Below, piece after piece: positions 35,748 to 44,718 of a stretch of 64,000 bases of DNA. The notes below the pieces were generated by a model. It was not told the origin of the DNA and searched no databases. It worked only from the letters and a program-made list of their open reading frames with translations. The stretch is from JAPLHP01 sp963720375 (GTDB taxonomy: Bacteria > Chloroflexota > Dehalococcoidia > UBA2247 > RBG-13-53-26). The position numbers were made by a program, and so were the translations under genes. Every line of letters begins with the position of its first letter. The stretch's first letter is position 1. The stretch lies in NCBI GenBank assembly GCA_963720375.1, contig CAVRFM010000012.1, forward strand, positions 62,001 to 126,000, given 5' to 3'.

Positions 35748-36380
35748 ATGAGCAACAAGAGAGATTCCGAAGCTACTTTACCCAGAATGACGGTAGGTGT
35801 AATGGGGTCGGCGGGGGGTGAATTGTCTCCGGAGGTTCTTCAGCGGGTGCACCGTCTCGGATATGTCATAGCCAGGAGAGGTTATGTCCTTGTGACAGGA
35901 GCTTGCCCTGGCCTGCCCCATGAGGCTGTCAAGGGAGCCAAAGAGGCTGGGGGTGTAGTGGTAGGTGTGTCACCTGCTCTCGACTTTGAAGAGCATGTGA
36001 CCAAGTATCATTCTCCAACAAGGGGATATGATGCGATTATCTACACTGGGAGTGGCCTCATGGGGCGCGAGATTGAAAATATCAGGAGTTGTGATGTGGT
36101 CATCTTCGCTGGCGGTCGCTCAGGAACACTAGGGGAATTCGCCATCGCCTACGACGAGGCAAAAGTGATAGGTGTCCTTAAGAGCACGGGTGGTATTACC
36201 GATCACCTTGAGACAATAATCGGCATGGTGAACAAGGAGACCGGAGCAGCCATTTGCTACGATGATGACCCTGAGCACCTCTTGGACAAGTTGGAGAAAA
36301 TCTATGAGCGACATATTCTGCCTCGGCATATGAACGTACTGGAAAAAGGCAGCGGACCTGATGGGATGTTGCAGGATTAG
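35748..36380 (+). CDS. LOG/TIGR00725-like nucleotide-binding protein
   Basis: A 210-residue Rossmann-like protein of the lysine decarboxylase-like (LOG) superfamily. Seen: VGVMGSAGG at the start, VLVTGACPGLPHEAVKGA, and the signature GGRSGTLGEFAIAYDE near residue 127, comparable with PGGxGTxxE of cytokinin-activating LOG enzymes. Some members cleave nucleoside monophosphates; activity here is unproven. I chose ATG 35748; a longer frame to 35559 reads unlike protein and would include the promoter. Confidence 0.8.
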   Translation: MSNKRDSEATLPRMTVGVMGSAGGELSPEVLQRVHRLGYVIARRGYVLVTGACPGLPHEAVKGAKEAGGVVVGVSPALDFEEHVTKYHSPTRGYDAIIYTGSGLMGREIENIRSCDVVIFAGGRSGTLGEFAIAYDEAKVIGVLKSTGGITDHLETIIGMVNKETGAAICYDDDPEHLLDKLEKIYERHILPRHMNVLEKGSGPDGMLQD

Positions 36381-36513
36381 CGCAGGGTAGGTGTGCCTTG
36401 GAGCCGGGGAAGCCCAGAAGCTGTGGTATGGGCAGCGAGTGCGCACCGTACGTATCACACACAAATACGGTAAGCTGCTATAATGGTATGCCAGGGACTT
36501 CTGGGACCTGTTC

Positions 36514-37599
36514 ATGACTAAGTACCAGCCCTGGAATGTGTTTCGCCGGATCGATATTATCCTCTTTGTCGATCTTCTCCTCTTTTTTGTTCCTATCTCG
36601 GCCATTCTCTTCTACCTGCATCTCAATAGTGTAGCCACATTTATAACTGCTGCCCTGGCCATTGTGGCTCTCACACATATCTTAGCTAGCTCCAGTAGCA
36701 TTATTGCGGCGCAGGTATCCAACACTGCATCAGCACTTCTCAATGCCACCTTCGGTAATGCCGTGGAGCTGTTCGTGGCTATATTTGCCCTCCGTCACGG
36801 ACTGGTGGATATGGTGAAGGCCTCTATCGTAGGCTCGATTATTATCAATGTTCTTTTGCTCATTGGCCTTTCTATGATTGCCGGCGGTCTGAAGTACAAA
36901 CAGCAGAAGTTCAACAAGGACTCTGCCGGACTTTCATCTACTATGCTTATTATTGTCGTAATAGGTCTGGTGTTGCCATCGCTGTACAGTATGATAGAGG
37001 GACGTTCCAATCAGGCGATGAGCCAAGGAGTGTCTGTAATCCTGGGCGTCATGTATCTGTTGGGCCTCCTGTATATGCTTGTTACGCACAGGCACCTTTT
37101 TGTGGTGGAACATACAGTGCGGGAGCCCCAAAATGCGCGGAGGCCTATAGGTCCTGTGGTAGCCATCTTAATCGGTTCCACGGTATTAGTAGGCTTCGAA
37201 TCTAATATACTGGTCAGCACGATCGAGCCGCTCATACTGCAGACAGGATTAAGCCAGATGTTCATTGGCTTGGTATTTATTGCTTTGCTGACCAACATCC
37301 CTGAGCACCTTAGTGCCATCGGCTTTGCTCGCCAGAATAATGTCACGTTGTCACTGGAGATTGGCCTGAATTCTGCCACTCAGATAGCTCTGTTTGTAGT
37401 GCCTGTACTGGTGCTGTTCAGTTCTGTCTTCGTGAGTCCTCCACTAGATCTGGTCTTCACCCCCTTTGAACTGGCAGCGGTGGTGATTACGGCTGTCATA
37501 GCCAATGCTATCAGCCCGGATGGGGTCTGCCACTGGTTTGAGGGCGCCCAGCTTGTCGCTGTATATTTGCTCATTGCCACTGCCTTCTACTTCATCTAG
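36514..37599 (+). CDS. CaCA family cation/proton antiporter
   Basis: A 361-residue inner-membrane exchanger of the Ca2+:cation antiporter superfamily (CAX type). About eleven hydrophobic segments fall into two repeats. The first alpha repeat carries NATFGNAVELFVAIFAL near residue 80; the second has LTNIPEHLSAIGFA near 260, with Pro where CAX proteins often have Ala. It should extrude calcium in exchange for protons. An extended -10 (TGCTATAAT) lies about 35 bases upstream of ATG 36514. Confidence 0.9.
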   Translation: MTKYQPWNVFRRIDIILFVDLLLFFVPISAILFYLHLNSVATFITAALAIVALTHILASSSSIIAAQVSNTASALLNATFGNAVELFVAIFALRHGLVDMVKASIVGSIIINVLLLIGLSMIAGGLKYKQQKFNKDSAGLSSTMLIIVVIGLVLPSLYSMIEGRSNQAMSQGVSVILGVMYLLGLLYMLVTHRHLFVVEHTVREPQNARRPIGPVVAILIGSTVLVGFESNILVSTIEPLILQTGLSQMFIGLVFIALLTNIPEHLSAIGFARQNNVTLSLEIGLNSATQIALFVVPVLVLFSSVFVSPPLDLVFTPFELAAVVITAVIANAISPDGVCHWFEGAQLVAVYLLIATAFYFI

Positions 37600-37724
37600 G
37601 ACGCTGCGAGGACTTGACGGCTGGTATACTAGCCATTAGTATTCTGGAAGCTTTGAGTTGTTGAACTAGACCCAGGTAGTCCTGTGTTGTTTGTCTGATG
37701 TGGTGCTGAAAGGAGGACGTGAGC

Positions 37725-38207
37725 ATGGAAGTCATAGATACCATCTTCACCGAGGGGGTAGCAGAAAAGGGGCGAATCTATCTTACGGCAACCCATGTAT
37801 CCCATTCTGGGAAGAGATTGGGATACGAGTGGTATGTTTCAATACCATTGCACCTGCTGTCCTCGATCGCCTTTACCTATGTTGCTCCTGTGGCCTGGCT
37901 GGTATTTGGTGTAGTAGCTGTTCTCATAGCTGTTGGCTTGGGGTTAGTAGCTGCAATGGCTTTGAGTGGAATTGCGCAGGATGCAGTCATCATTGCTGCA
38001 GCAATCGCAGGCTTGGTTTTCCCTGCCTCGCTCATTTCCTTTTTTTCTGGTAGAAAGCAGTTGCTGGTATTCGCATCTTCTTCCGAGAAGATTATCTTTG
38101 TAGTGGGTGGTACTGACAAGAAGTTGCTGCGAAATTTTGCTCTGAGGGTAGAAGAACAGCAGATCAAGCTTGTCCAAGGGTTAGTGGGACTCGGACAGGA
38201 GCAATGA
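37725..38207 (+). CDS. Hypothetical membrane protein
   Basis: A 160-residue protein with two or three hydrophobic segments (about 40-75 and 85-105) and a C-terminal soluble part. I do not recognise the family. ATG 37725 is chosen because AAGGAGG lies eight bases upstream. The stop is one base before the next start, so it is coupled to the epimerase gene. Confidence 0.7.
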   Translation: MEVIDTIFTEGVAEKGRIYLTATHVSHSGKRLGYEWYVSIPLHLLSSIAFTYVAPVAWLVFGVVAVLIAVGLGLVAAMALSGIAQDAVIIAAAIAGLVFPASLISFFSGRKQLLVFASSSEKIIFVVGGTDKKLLRNFALRVEEQQIKLVQGLVGLGQEQ

Positions 38208-38208
38208 A

Positions 38209-39159
38209 ATGCGAGTGTTGATCACTGGAGGGGCAGGCCGGTTGGGGATCAAAGTTTGTAAAGCTTTGCTACAAGATGGTTTCCAGGTACGGGTATTTGA
38301 TTTGCACAATACGCGAAATGAGAAGCGTGTCAAGGAGCTTGGTGGGAAAGCAGAAATCCTGTGGGGGGACATAATGCGACCTGATTCAGTCCGTCAGGCG
38401 CTGCAGGATGTGGACGCTGTGGTCCACATGGCTGGGATTCTACCCCCCATAACCGATGAGCAGCCGGAGCTGGCCTATAAAATCAATGTGGGAGGCACCA
38501 AAATTCTGGTTGATCTACTTAAGGAAAAGGGGGGTCATATTCCCCTGGTGTATACATCGTCAATCGTGATCTTTGGTGCTACTCCTGATGCCACCGAACC
38601 CATCAGTGTAGAGAAGAATGCTTTGCATCCGGAAGAGGTGTATGCCGAGACTAAGGTTCAGGCAGGGAACCTGATCAAGGAAGCGGGGATTGACTATGTG
38701 ATTCTCGTTATGTCTGGTGCCTTCGACCTTGATATGGGTGCCGTCAAGCTCATGTTCAGGCTTCCGCTTACCAACCGGATGGAGTTCTGCCATCCCGATG
38801 ATACCATCCTGGCAATAGTTAATGCCGTGAAGAATTTTGATGCTGCCAAAGGAAATATGTTGTTGATAGCTGGGGGGCCTCATGAGCGAATGCTATACGG
38901 AGAAGTGCTTGGCCGTGCCCTGAGAGTCTTGGGACTACCCCTTCCGCCAGCCTCCAAATTTAGCCAGCGACCCTATTGTACCGATTGGTATGATACGAGC
39001 AAGTCTCAGGAATTGCTGCGGTTTCAGCAGAGGACCCTTGCCGATTATTGTGAGGACCTTAAGAAGGACTTATCCAGGCAATATTCTCCACTGTTTGTGC
39101 CCTTTATGCGCTACTTCGTGGGGCCGGTCTTTGGGAGAGTCATTGTTCGCCTTCTATAA
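38209..39159 (+). CDS. NAD(P)-dependent epimerase/dehydratase
   Basis: A 316-residue extended short-chain dehydrogenase. The cofactor loop GGAGRLG is at residues 7-13, and the active-site Tyr and Lys are in YAETK near residue 145, with the Ser/Thr in YTSSIVIFG near 120. Substrate may be a nucleotide sugar or another secondary alcohol. It is coupled to the membrane protein gene before it. Confidence 0.88.
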   Translation: MRVLITGGAGRLGIKVCKALLQDGFQVRVFDLHNTRNEKRVKELGGKAEILWGDIMRPDSVRQALQDVDAVVHMAGILPPITDEQPELAYKINVGGTKILVDLLKEKGGHIPLVYTSSIVIFGATPDATEPISVEKNALHPEEVYAETKVQAGNLIKEAGIDYVILVMSGAFDLDMGAVKLMFRLPLTNRMEFCHPDDTILAIVNAVKNFDAAKGNMLLIAGGPHERMLYGEVLGRALRVLGLPLPPASKFSQRPYCTDWYDTSKSQELLRFQQRTLADYCEDLKKDLSRQYSPLFVPFMRYFVGPVFGRVIVRLL

Positions 39160-39545
39160 ATCATATTGCCTTCCAAATTGTCTTGGGGATAGCCATCCTC
39201 ATGTCGATGTTCCAATTTGTGCCCCGAATAGACGTGAGTGGCTATTGGATTCTCAGGTGTCATCACCCCGTAAGCACCCTGTACTCGCCCTCTCTAGCAC
39301 CCAGCTTATGTCTCAGGGCAGTGATGATCTGAGGTGACTCCCATGGATTTGCCCTGAGTTTGTTCTTGGCCTTGTAGGACAGCAGTATCTTTAACAGGTC
39401 AAACGCCACCAATGCCAAGTTGCTTGACATCGGTGGCGTGATGATGGCTATTATTGATTTTGAGTGGCAATTGGGTGTGGTATGTTTTTGCTGAGAATCG
39501 GAGTGTGATGCTCAGACTATTCGGTCGGGCAATAGGGGTGTAACT
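39160..39545. other. Intergenic stretch with an imperfect hairpin
   Basis: No gene is supported. ACGCCACC (39403-39410) pairs with GGTGGCGT (39432-39439), extended inward by ATG/CAT and CAAG/CTTG with two mismatches, giving a 37-base hairpin without a T tail. It may be a regulatory RNA element or a repeat copy. Confidence 0.45.
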
Positions 39546-40808
39546 GTGGTCCATTATGACAGTGATGCAGTATCTGCCAGCTACCGCATTGATAGTTCCA
39601 AGGCAAAGCAGTGGTGGTTTGAGCTCGGCCCAATCAGGCCGCCCAGCGAGGGCCGTGACCACTCGCTGCTTATCAGGGCGACACGCAACTGTCCCTGGAA
39701 TAGATGCCATTTCTGCAATGTCTACAAAGAGCAGAAGTTTCAGTATCGCGGCGTAGCTGAAATCAAAGAAGATGTTGATGCAGCTCGGGCTTTGGCTGCA
39801 GAACTGAAGACGGCTTCGTGGCAACTGGGAATGGGTGGGAAAATTGACAGGGTTGTTCTGAGCGCTTTAATAAACGGCAATCCCGAGTTCTATGGTGGCG
39901 GTTCATCCGATGCCGATGGAGTAGAGTTGCGGATAAACAGCTTGGTCAATGTGGCCAACTGGCTGGCCTCCGGCGGACGCACTGTGTTCCTTCAGGATGC
40001 CGATACTCTTATCATGAGGCCCCGTGAGCTGATTGAGGTATTGAAGTACCTCAGGGAGAGCTTTACCAGCATTGAGCGGATCACCTCATATGCGAGGGCA
40101 AAGACCTTGTCCAGGAGATCTCCGGAGGAATTGAAGGAACTGCACGAAGTCGGGCTCTCCCGCCTGCATGTTGGTCTGGAATCTGGGGCTGACGAGGTGT
40201 TGGGATATATGGAGAAGGGTGTCACTGCTGCGGAGCAAATCAAAGGAGGGCGTGTTGTGGTGGAGTCAGGCATATCACTCTCGGAGTATGTTATGCCTGG
40301 CCTGGGAGGGAAGAAATGGTCGGAAAGGCATGCCATGGAGTCGGCGCGGGTGCTGAATGGAATAGGCCCTCATTTCATCAGGTTGAGGAGTCTGGCGGTG
40401 AGGAAGGGCTCTCCTCTGTATGAACAAATGATCTGCGGGGACTTCCAAATGCTGAACGAGGATGAGATGGTCAGCGAAATCGGTCTTTTTATCGAGAACC
40501 TTGATTGCCATTCCTATCTGGCCAGCGATCAGATGGCTAACCTGTTATGGGAGGTGGAGGGTCAGCTACCTCAGGACAAGCAGGCCATGCTGGATACCAT
40601 ATCCAGATACCTGTCAATGCGACCCGTGGAGCGGTTGCAGTTCTGCCTGGAGCGGAGGCGGAGGTCATTCTTCAGCATTTATGGGGGCTTGCCTCCGGAG
40701 GTTCAAGAGGAGGTACAACGAGCTGCCAGTGCTATTGAGTCCGAGGCTCCTGATGCTGCGGAAAGGGTGAACAAGGCTCTTATTACCCTGAAACAGGGCT
40801 TCTTATAG
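39546..40808 (+). CDS. Radical SAM protein
   Basis: A 420-residue enzyme with the motif CPWNRCHFC (residues about 49-57, CX4CX2C spacing) that would hold the SAM-binding 4Fe-4S cluster. A B12-binding domain is absent. The later SRLHVGLESGADEVLGYMEKG stretch, split across residues about 208-228, is typical of the Elp3/MiaB-like-core group used for SAM contact. The substrate is unknown. The start is GTG 39546. It is separate from its neighbours. Confidence 0.88.
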   Translation: MVHYDSDAVSASYRIDSSKAKQWWFELGPIRPPSEGRDHSLLIRATRNCPWNRCHFCNVYKEQKFQYRGVAEIKEDVDAARALAAELKTASWQLGMGGKIDRVVLSALINGNPEFYGGGSSDADGVELRINSLVNVANWLASGGRTVFLQDADTLIMRPRELIEVLKYLRESFTSIERITSYARAKTLSRRSPEELKELHEVGLSRLHVGLESGADEVLGYMEKGVTAAEQIKGGRVVVESGISLSEYVMPGLGGKKWSERHAMESARVLNGIGPHFIRLRSLAVRKGSPLYEQMICGDFQMLNEDEMVSEIGLFIENLDCHSYLASDQMANLLWEVEGQLPQDKQAMLDTISRYLSMRPVERLQFCLERRRRSFFSIYGGLPPEVQEEVQRAASAIESEAPDAAERVNKALITLKQGFL

Positions 40809-40861
40809 CTGTCTGGTGAGGGCCACTTCTGTAATTTACTTCCCTGGGCTGATCAGGCAGA

Positions 40862-41884
40862 TTACTTCTTTTTCTTGTCGTGAGCCCTGCGCCACTCAAC
40901 ATAGCGCTTGGTGCCCTCATCTACTGAGACCTTGGGCTCCCATGCCAGTTCTCTTTGGGCCTTGGAGCCGTCGAGAAGACACTCGGTGCGCATGATTTCG
41001 ATGCTATAGCGATTCAAGAAAGGCATCTCTTTTGCCCGCCGCAGCGTTGATATCCCCTCCATGAGGCAGCACCAGACATAGGCAACAGAGTATGGCATGG
41101 TTCCATGGATTCTTCTGCCGCCCTGGGCCCGTATCATAGCCTTAGTGAACTCTTTAAGCCTGATTGGTTCAAGAGGAGCTACATTGTAAACCTGCCCTAT
41201 GGCCTGGTCACTGGTGGCTGCCAGAATGGCCAGGTCAGCTATGTCAGACACGTATACGATAGCGTATCGGGGATTGACCCTTCCTGGCCACAATACGATG
41301 GGGATGGGGAAGGACACATAGCGGTAAAGCCGGTCGGCAAGGAGTCTATCTCTGGGGCCGTAGGCTGCGCCTATTCTGATCATCGAGACTTTAATCTTGC
41401 CTTGTTTGTGGTACTCCCAGCAGGCCTGTTCAGCCAGCAATTTGGCGTAGTCGTAATAGGTCTCGGGGCTGAAACATGCGGCACAGGGTGTGGTCTCGTC
41501 AGCCGGGATGTCTCCCTTGAAGCAGGCATCACCGTAAACAGTATAGGAGCTTACCTGCAGAAAACGGGGGACTTTTGCTTCAGCACTGGCCTTTAGTAGA
41601 TTCTCCGTGCCCTTAACAGTTGTGGCCTCGAACTCCTGCCAGGTTCCCCAGCCGGGTGTAACTTTGGCTGCTGCGTGGAATACTATGTCGACGCCTTTAA
41701 CAGCAGGTAGCAGGCTCTCATAGTCTTGGACATCACCGAAGACAATCTCAGCGCCGGTGCTCTTGAGGTGACTAAGATCGGATGTCTTGCGGGACAGGGC
41801 TCGGACCTCATGGCCTTTTTCTATGAGACGTTCCACCAGGCCGCTTCCCACACATCCGGTACCTCCAGTAACCAGTGTCTTCAT
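40862..41884 (-). CDS. NAD-dependent epimerase/dehydratase
   Basis: A 340-residue extended short-chain dehydrogenase with TGGTGCVGSGLVERL at residues 5-19, FHAAAKVTPGWGT, and the active-site YYDYAK near 145. The last part (WEPKVSVDEGTKRYVEW) is like sterol/3-beta-hydroxysteroid dehydrogenase-type or dihydroflavonol reductase-type members. I chose ATG 41884 after a G-rich ribosome binding site (GGGGGGGA); a longer frame to 42052 adds 56 unlike residues. Confidence 0.88.
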   Translation of the reverse strand: MKTLVTGGTGCVGSGLVERLIEKGHEVRALSRKTSDLSHLKSTGAEIVFGDVQDYESLLPAVKGVDIVFHAAAKVTPGWGTWQEFEATTVKGTENLLKASAEAKVPRFLQVSSYTVYGDACFKGDIPADETTPCAACFSPETYYDYAKLLAEQACWEYHKQGKIKVSMIRIGAAYGPRDRLLADRLYRYVSFPIPIVLWPGRVNPRYAIVYVSDIADLAILAATSDQAIGQVYNVAPLEPIRLKEFTKAMIRAQGGRRIHGTMPYSVAYVWCCLMEGISTLRRAKEMPFLNRYSIEIMRTECLLDGSKAQRELAWEPKVSVDEGTKRYVEWRRAHDKKKK

Positions 41885-42195
41885 TCCCCCCCTTTTTGTT
41901 GATAACTGGCTTCTGTTTTTCAGGATTTCGTTCTTTAGACTCTTGATGGGGCTAATTCTTGGCCCTCTTCCTCTGCCTGTGTTAGCCATGATATCCACGT
42001 ACCACTTGACTGTCAAGCCAGATTCAGGTTTGGGATCGGTTTGCGTTCTCAAAATTGAAGCTCAAAGTGATAGCGCACCATTCTAAAGGGATCTGTGCCT
42101 GTTGCATGGTATAATAACCTCCTTATCATGTTGTGCTGGCGAATAGTAGCAGCCGTTGTCGATAGAAAATAGCGCCGTGATATCGGAGGTCGAAA

Positions 42196-42453
42196 TTGGA
42201 TTGGACGGACGTTTTGGGGTTCATTGCCGGTGCTTTTATAACTTTGGCCTTCATTCCTCAAGTATGGCGTCTCTACAAACTCAAGAGTGCCCGTGAGATA
42301 AGCTTGCCTTTCAGCATACTTTTCCTGGTGGGAGGTATCTGCTGGCTCTTGTGGGGGATTGAACGACATCTTGTGCCAGTTATCCTGTGGAATGCCATAT
42401 CACTGGTGCTTGTAGGTGCTATGCTGTTCGCCAAGTTGAAGTATGGTGAATAG
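42196..42453 (+). CDS. SemiSWEET sugar transporter
   Basis: An 85-residue membrane protein with three helices and the PQ-loop motif in ITLAFIPQVWRLYKLKSA (residues about 15-32). SemiSWEET proteins work as dimers and carry sugars across the membrane. The TTG start is supported by CGGAGGT at 42184-42190. An extended -10 (TGGTATAAT, 42107-42115) lies upstream. Confidence 0.9.
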   Translation: MDWTDVLGFIAGAFITLAFIPQVWRLYKLKSAREISLPFSILFLVGGICWLLWGIERHLVPVILWNAISLVLVGAMLFAKLKYGE

Positions 42454-42479
42454 TCCTGGACATTACTCTCAAAGGCCAG

Positions 42480-42508
42480 TTGCCATGGGGTTGAGTATAT
42501 GCTATCAT
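42480..42508 (+). promoter_or_regulatory. Promoter of the pyr operon
   Basis: TTGCCA (42480-42485), a 17-base spacer and TATCAT (42503-42508). The transcript would start near 42515, giving a leader of about 190 bases with the PyrR attenuator. Confidence 0.6.
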
Positions 42509-42587
42509 TGCAAAAATCTTGGAAAGTAGGGGCATCTCGAGGAGGTGCTGACTCTCAAGGTGGGTTAGCCAAACTTTAAGAACTGGG

Positions 42588-42619
42588 CCCTTAAGCCAGT
42601 CCAGCGAGGCTGGCAAGGG
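42588..42619 (+). promoter_or_regulatory. PyrR-binding loop (anti-antiterminator)
   Basis: The hairpin has CCCTTAAGCCAGT on the left, GGCTGGCAAGGG on the right and the loop-proximal CCAGCGAGG, close to the PyrR-binding consensus known from Bacillus (TCCAGAGAGG). When UMP-bound PyrR holds it, the downstream terminator can form. Confidence 0.85.
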
Positions 42620-42674
42620 ATATAGAGTTGTAGCCCTCAAACTCTAGGCAATGTCGGGGCAACTAGACTGAAAA

Positions 42675-42704
42675 CCTCTTGCCAGCCTGGCAAGAGGTTT
42701 TTTT
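42675..42704 (+). terminator. PyrR-controlled attenuator terminator
   Basis: CCTCTTGCCA (42675-42684) pairs with TGGCAAGAGG (42688-42697) over a three-base loop and is followed by seven T residues. Its left arm CTTGCCAGCC can instead pair with GGCTGGCAAG (42608-42617) to form an antiterminator. The right arm contains AAGAGG, the likely ribosome binding site of pyrR. Confidence 0.88.
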
Positions 42705-42706
42705 AT

Positions 42707-43303
42707 ATGCCTGAAAAAGTGATTATGTCTGCTGAGGAGATGCGGCGAGCTCTCACGCGCATTGCCCACGAGGTTATTGAGAGAAACCACGGCTGTGAGG
42801 ACCTCGTTTTCATCGGCGTATATACCAGAGGGGTACCCTTGGCTACGCGGATAGCTGCATCGGTAAATGAAATTGAGAAGGTAAACATACCTGTGGGAGC
42901 GTTAGATATTGGCCCGTACCGAGATGATCTTTCCTTTCTGGAAGCGCCTCCCATGATTCGGCCCAGTGACATTCCGGGTGATGTTGCTGGCAAGCGTGTT
43001 GTGTTGGTAGATGACGTCATTTATACCGGCAGGAGCATTCGTGCTGCCATGGACGCCATCGTCGACTTCGGACGTCCCCAGCGTATTCAGTTGGCGGTTC
43101 TTGTTGACCGTGGGCATCGTGAGCTGCCCATTCGGCCCGATTACGTTGGTAAAAACGTTCCTACGTCAATGAAGGAGGAGATAGAGGTGAGGCTGCAAGA
43201 AGTTGATGGCAGGGATGAGGTTGTGATTGTGAATCGGGCTGACGTACAGTCTGTTGGGAAGAGGATTTCTGGAAAGTCTTCCGGATTGGAGGAATTGCCA
43301 TGA
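42707..43303 (+). CDS. pyrR: Bifunctional pyr operon regulator / uracil phosphoribosyltransferase
   Basis: A 198-residue PyrR: it binds the leader RNA when UMP is high and also converts uracil and PRPP to UMP. The PRPP-binding motif VVLVDDVIYTGRS lies near residue 100, and EEMRRALTRIAHEVIERN at the start and the RPDYVGKNVPTS end are typical. The ATG follows the terminator T run by two bases, so its ribosome binding site sits within the terminator stem. The stop overlaps the pyrB start. Confidence 0.95.
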   Translation: MPEKVIMSAEEMRRALTRIAHEVIERNHGCEDLVFIGVYTRGVPLATRIAASVNEIEKVNIPVGALDIGPYRDDLSFLEAPPMIRPSDIPGDVAGKRVVLVDDVIYTGRSIRAAMDAIVDFGRPQRIQLAVLVDRGHRELPIRPDYVGKNVPTSMKEEIEVRLQEVDGRDEVVIVNRADVQSVGKRISGKSSGLEELP

Positions 43304-44700
43304 GTCTAGCAAATAGAAGCCTGGTGGCCATGGATGATCTATCCAACGAAGAGATTGAGGCAGTCTTTTCTTTGGCCGACGAGATGGCTGGCTCAATGAA
43401 TGAGCAGTCCAGTGTATGCCAAGGGAAGATTATGGCTAGTCTCTTCTTCGAACCGAGTACCAGGACACGCCTGTCTTTCGAGGCTGCCATGCTTAGACTT
43501 GGAGGACATGTCATCACTGCAGTTGATATAGGTGCTACCTCCCTTGCCAAGGGCGAAAGCATTGCCGATATGGCTAGGGTGGTGGGAAGTTATGCCGATA
43601 TCATCGTCATCAGACACCCCTGGGAGGGTTCGGCCAGAGTAGTGGCAGACTATGCTGGTGTACCTGTAATCAATGCTGGCGACGGAGGACATGAACATCC
43701 CACCCAGACCTTGTTAGACCTCTACACCATCAAGAAGGAGAGGAAGACTATCAAGGGCTTGAAGATTGCCCTGTGGGGCGATCTGAAATACGGGAGGACA
43801 GTGCATTCCCTTGCCTGTGCTTTGGCGAGGTTTGGTGCTACTATTCTCTTCCGTCCTGCTCCGGGCCTTGAGATGCCAGACCATGTCGTCCGGAAGTTGA
43901 CCACGGAGTATGGGGGTGAGCTGCGAAGACCTGAGGCTGCCGATCAGGTGGGAAAGGGGGGGCTCTTTTCTCTGGATGCCATATATGTGACTCCGAGTAT
44001 CCCTCATCAACTGGCTATGATGCCTGATATCAGTATCCAGGTTGAGTTGGAAAAGGGGGTTGATGCCATTTATGTCACCAGATTTCAAAGAGAAAGACAT
44101 ACTCCTGTGGCAGGCGGAGATGATGCAAAGAAGGACTATCCGGTAGTGGACAAGAAGCTACTTGAGGAAAAGGTGTTCAAAGAAACACTTGTTATGCACC
44201 CGCTGCCACGTATTGATGAGCTTGCCCATGAGTTGGATGCTGACAGAAGAAGCATGTACTTCAAACAGGCTGCCCGAGGAGTGCCGGTCAGGATGGCTCT
44301 GATAAGCCTTCTGCTGGGAGCAAGGAAGGTCGATATTCTCGGGGCAAAAGAGCCGGCTTTAGTTCGAAAGTCGGGCTATCCTGTGTACGATCGTGGATTT
44401 GGTGTCAGATGCCAGAACCGAAACTGCGTGTCAGTCAATGAGGAGAGGTACATCAAGCCTGAGTTCAGGATTGTAGGCCGCGAGCCATTGACTCTGACGT
44501 GTATCTACTGTGAACATGAGACCTTTCCGAGATATGTGGCCAGCACGGAGTGGCATGAAGGGACTCTGGAAAGCAAGAAATATCATAGCGCTGATAGCCA
44601 CTGGGCTCGGAAGATAAAGCCGGAGAACCTGATCATCTTCGATTCAGAGAGTGAAGCCCAGTCCCGGGGGTTCAAGCCAGGTAAGTATGCAGGCAGTTAA
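43300..44700 (+). CDS. pyrB: Aspartate carbamoyltransferase with C-terminal zinc domains
   Basis: A 466-residue protein. Residues 1-330 are the catalytic chain that joins aspartate and carbamoyl phosphate: FFEPSTRTRLSFE, LAKGES, GDGGHEHPTQTLLD and MHPLPR. It is longer than standard PyrB (about 310). Residues about 365-410 hold a zinc module (RCQNRNCVSVNE, then LTCIYCEHE) like the zinc domain of the regulatory chain PyrI, but without PyrI's allosteric nucleotide domain. A last segment (KYHSADSHWARKIKPENL) is like Ada-type zinc modules but has lost the Cys residues. It overlaps pyrR by four bases. Confidence 0.93.
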   Translation: MSLANRSLVAMDDLSNEEIEAVFSLADEMAGSMNEQSSVCQGKIMASLFFEPSTRTRLSFEAAMLRLGGHVITAVDIGATSLAKGESIADMARVVGSYADIIVIRHPWEGSARVVADYAGVPVINAGDGGHEHPTQTLLDLYTIKKERKTIKGLKIALWGDLKYGRTVHSLACALARFGATILFRPAPGLEMPDHVVRKLTTEYGGELRRPEAADQVGKGGLFSLDAIYVTPSIPHQLAMMPDISIQVELEKGVDAIYVTRFQRERHTPVAGGDDAKKDYPVVDKKLLEEKVFKETLVMHPLPRIDELAHELDADRRSMYFKQAARGVPVRMALISLLLGARKVDILGAKEPALVRKSGYPVYDRGFGVRCQNRNCVSVNEERYIKPEFRIVGREPLTLTCIYCEHETFPRYVASTEWHEGTLESKKYHSADSHWARKIKPENLIIFDSESEAQSRGFKPGKYAGS

Positions 44701-44718
44701 ATTCTGGATTTGGGGTGA

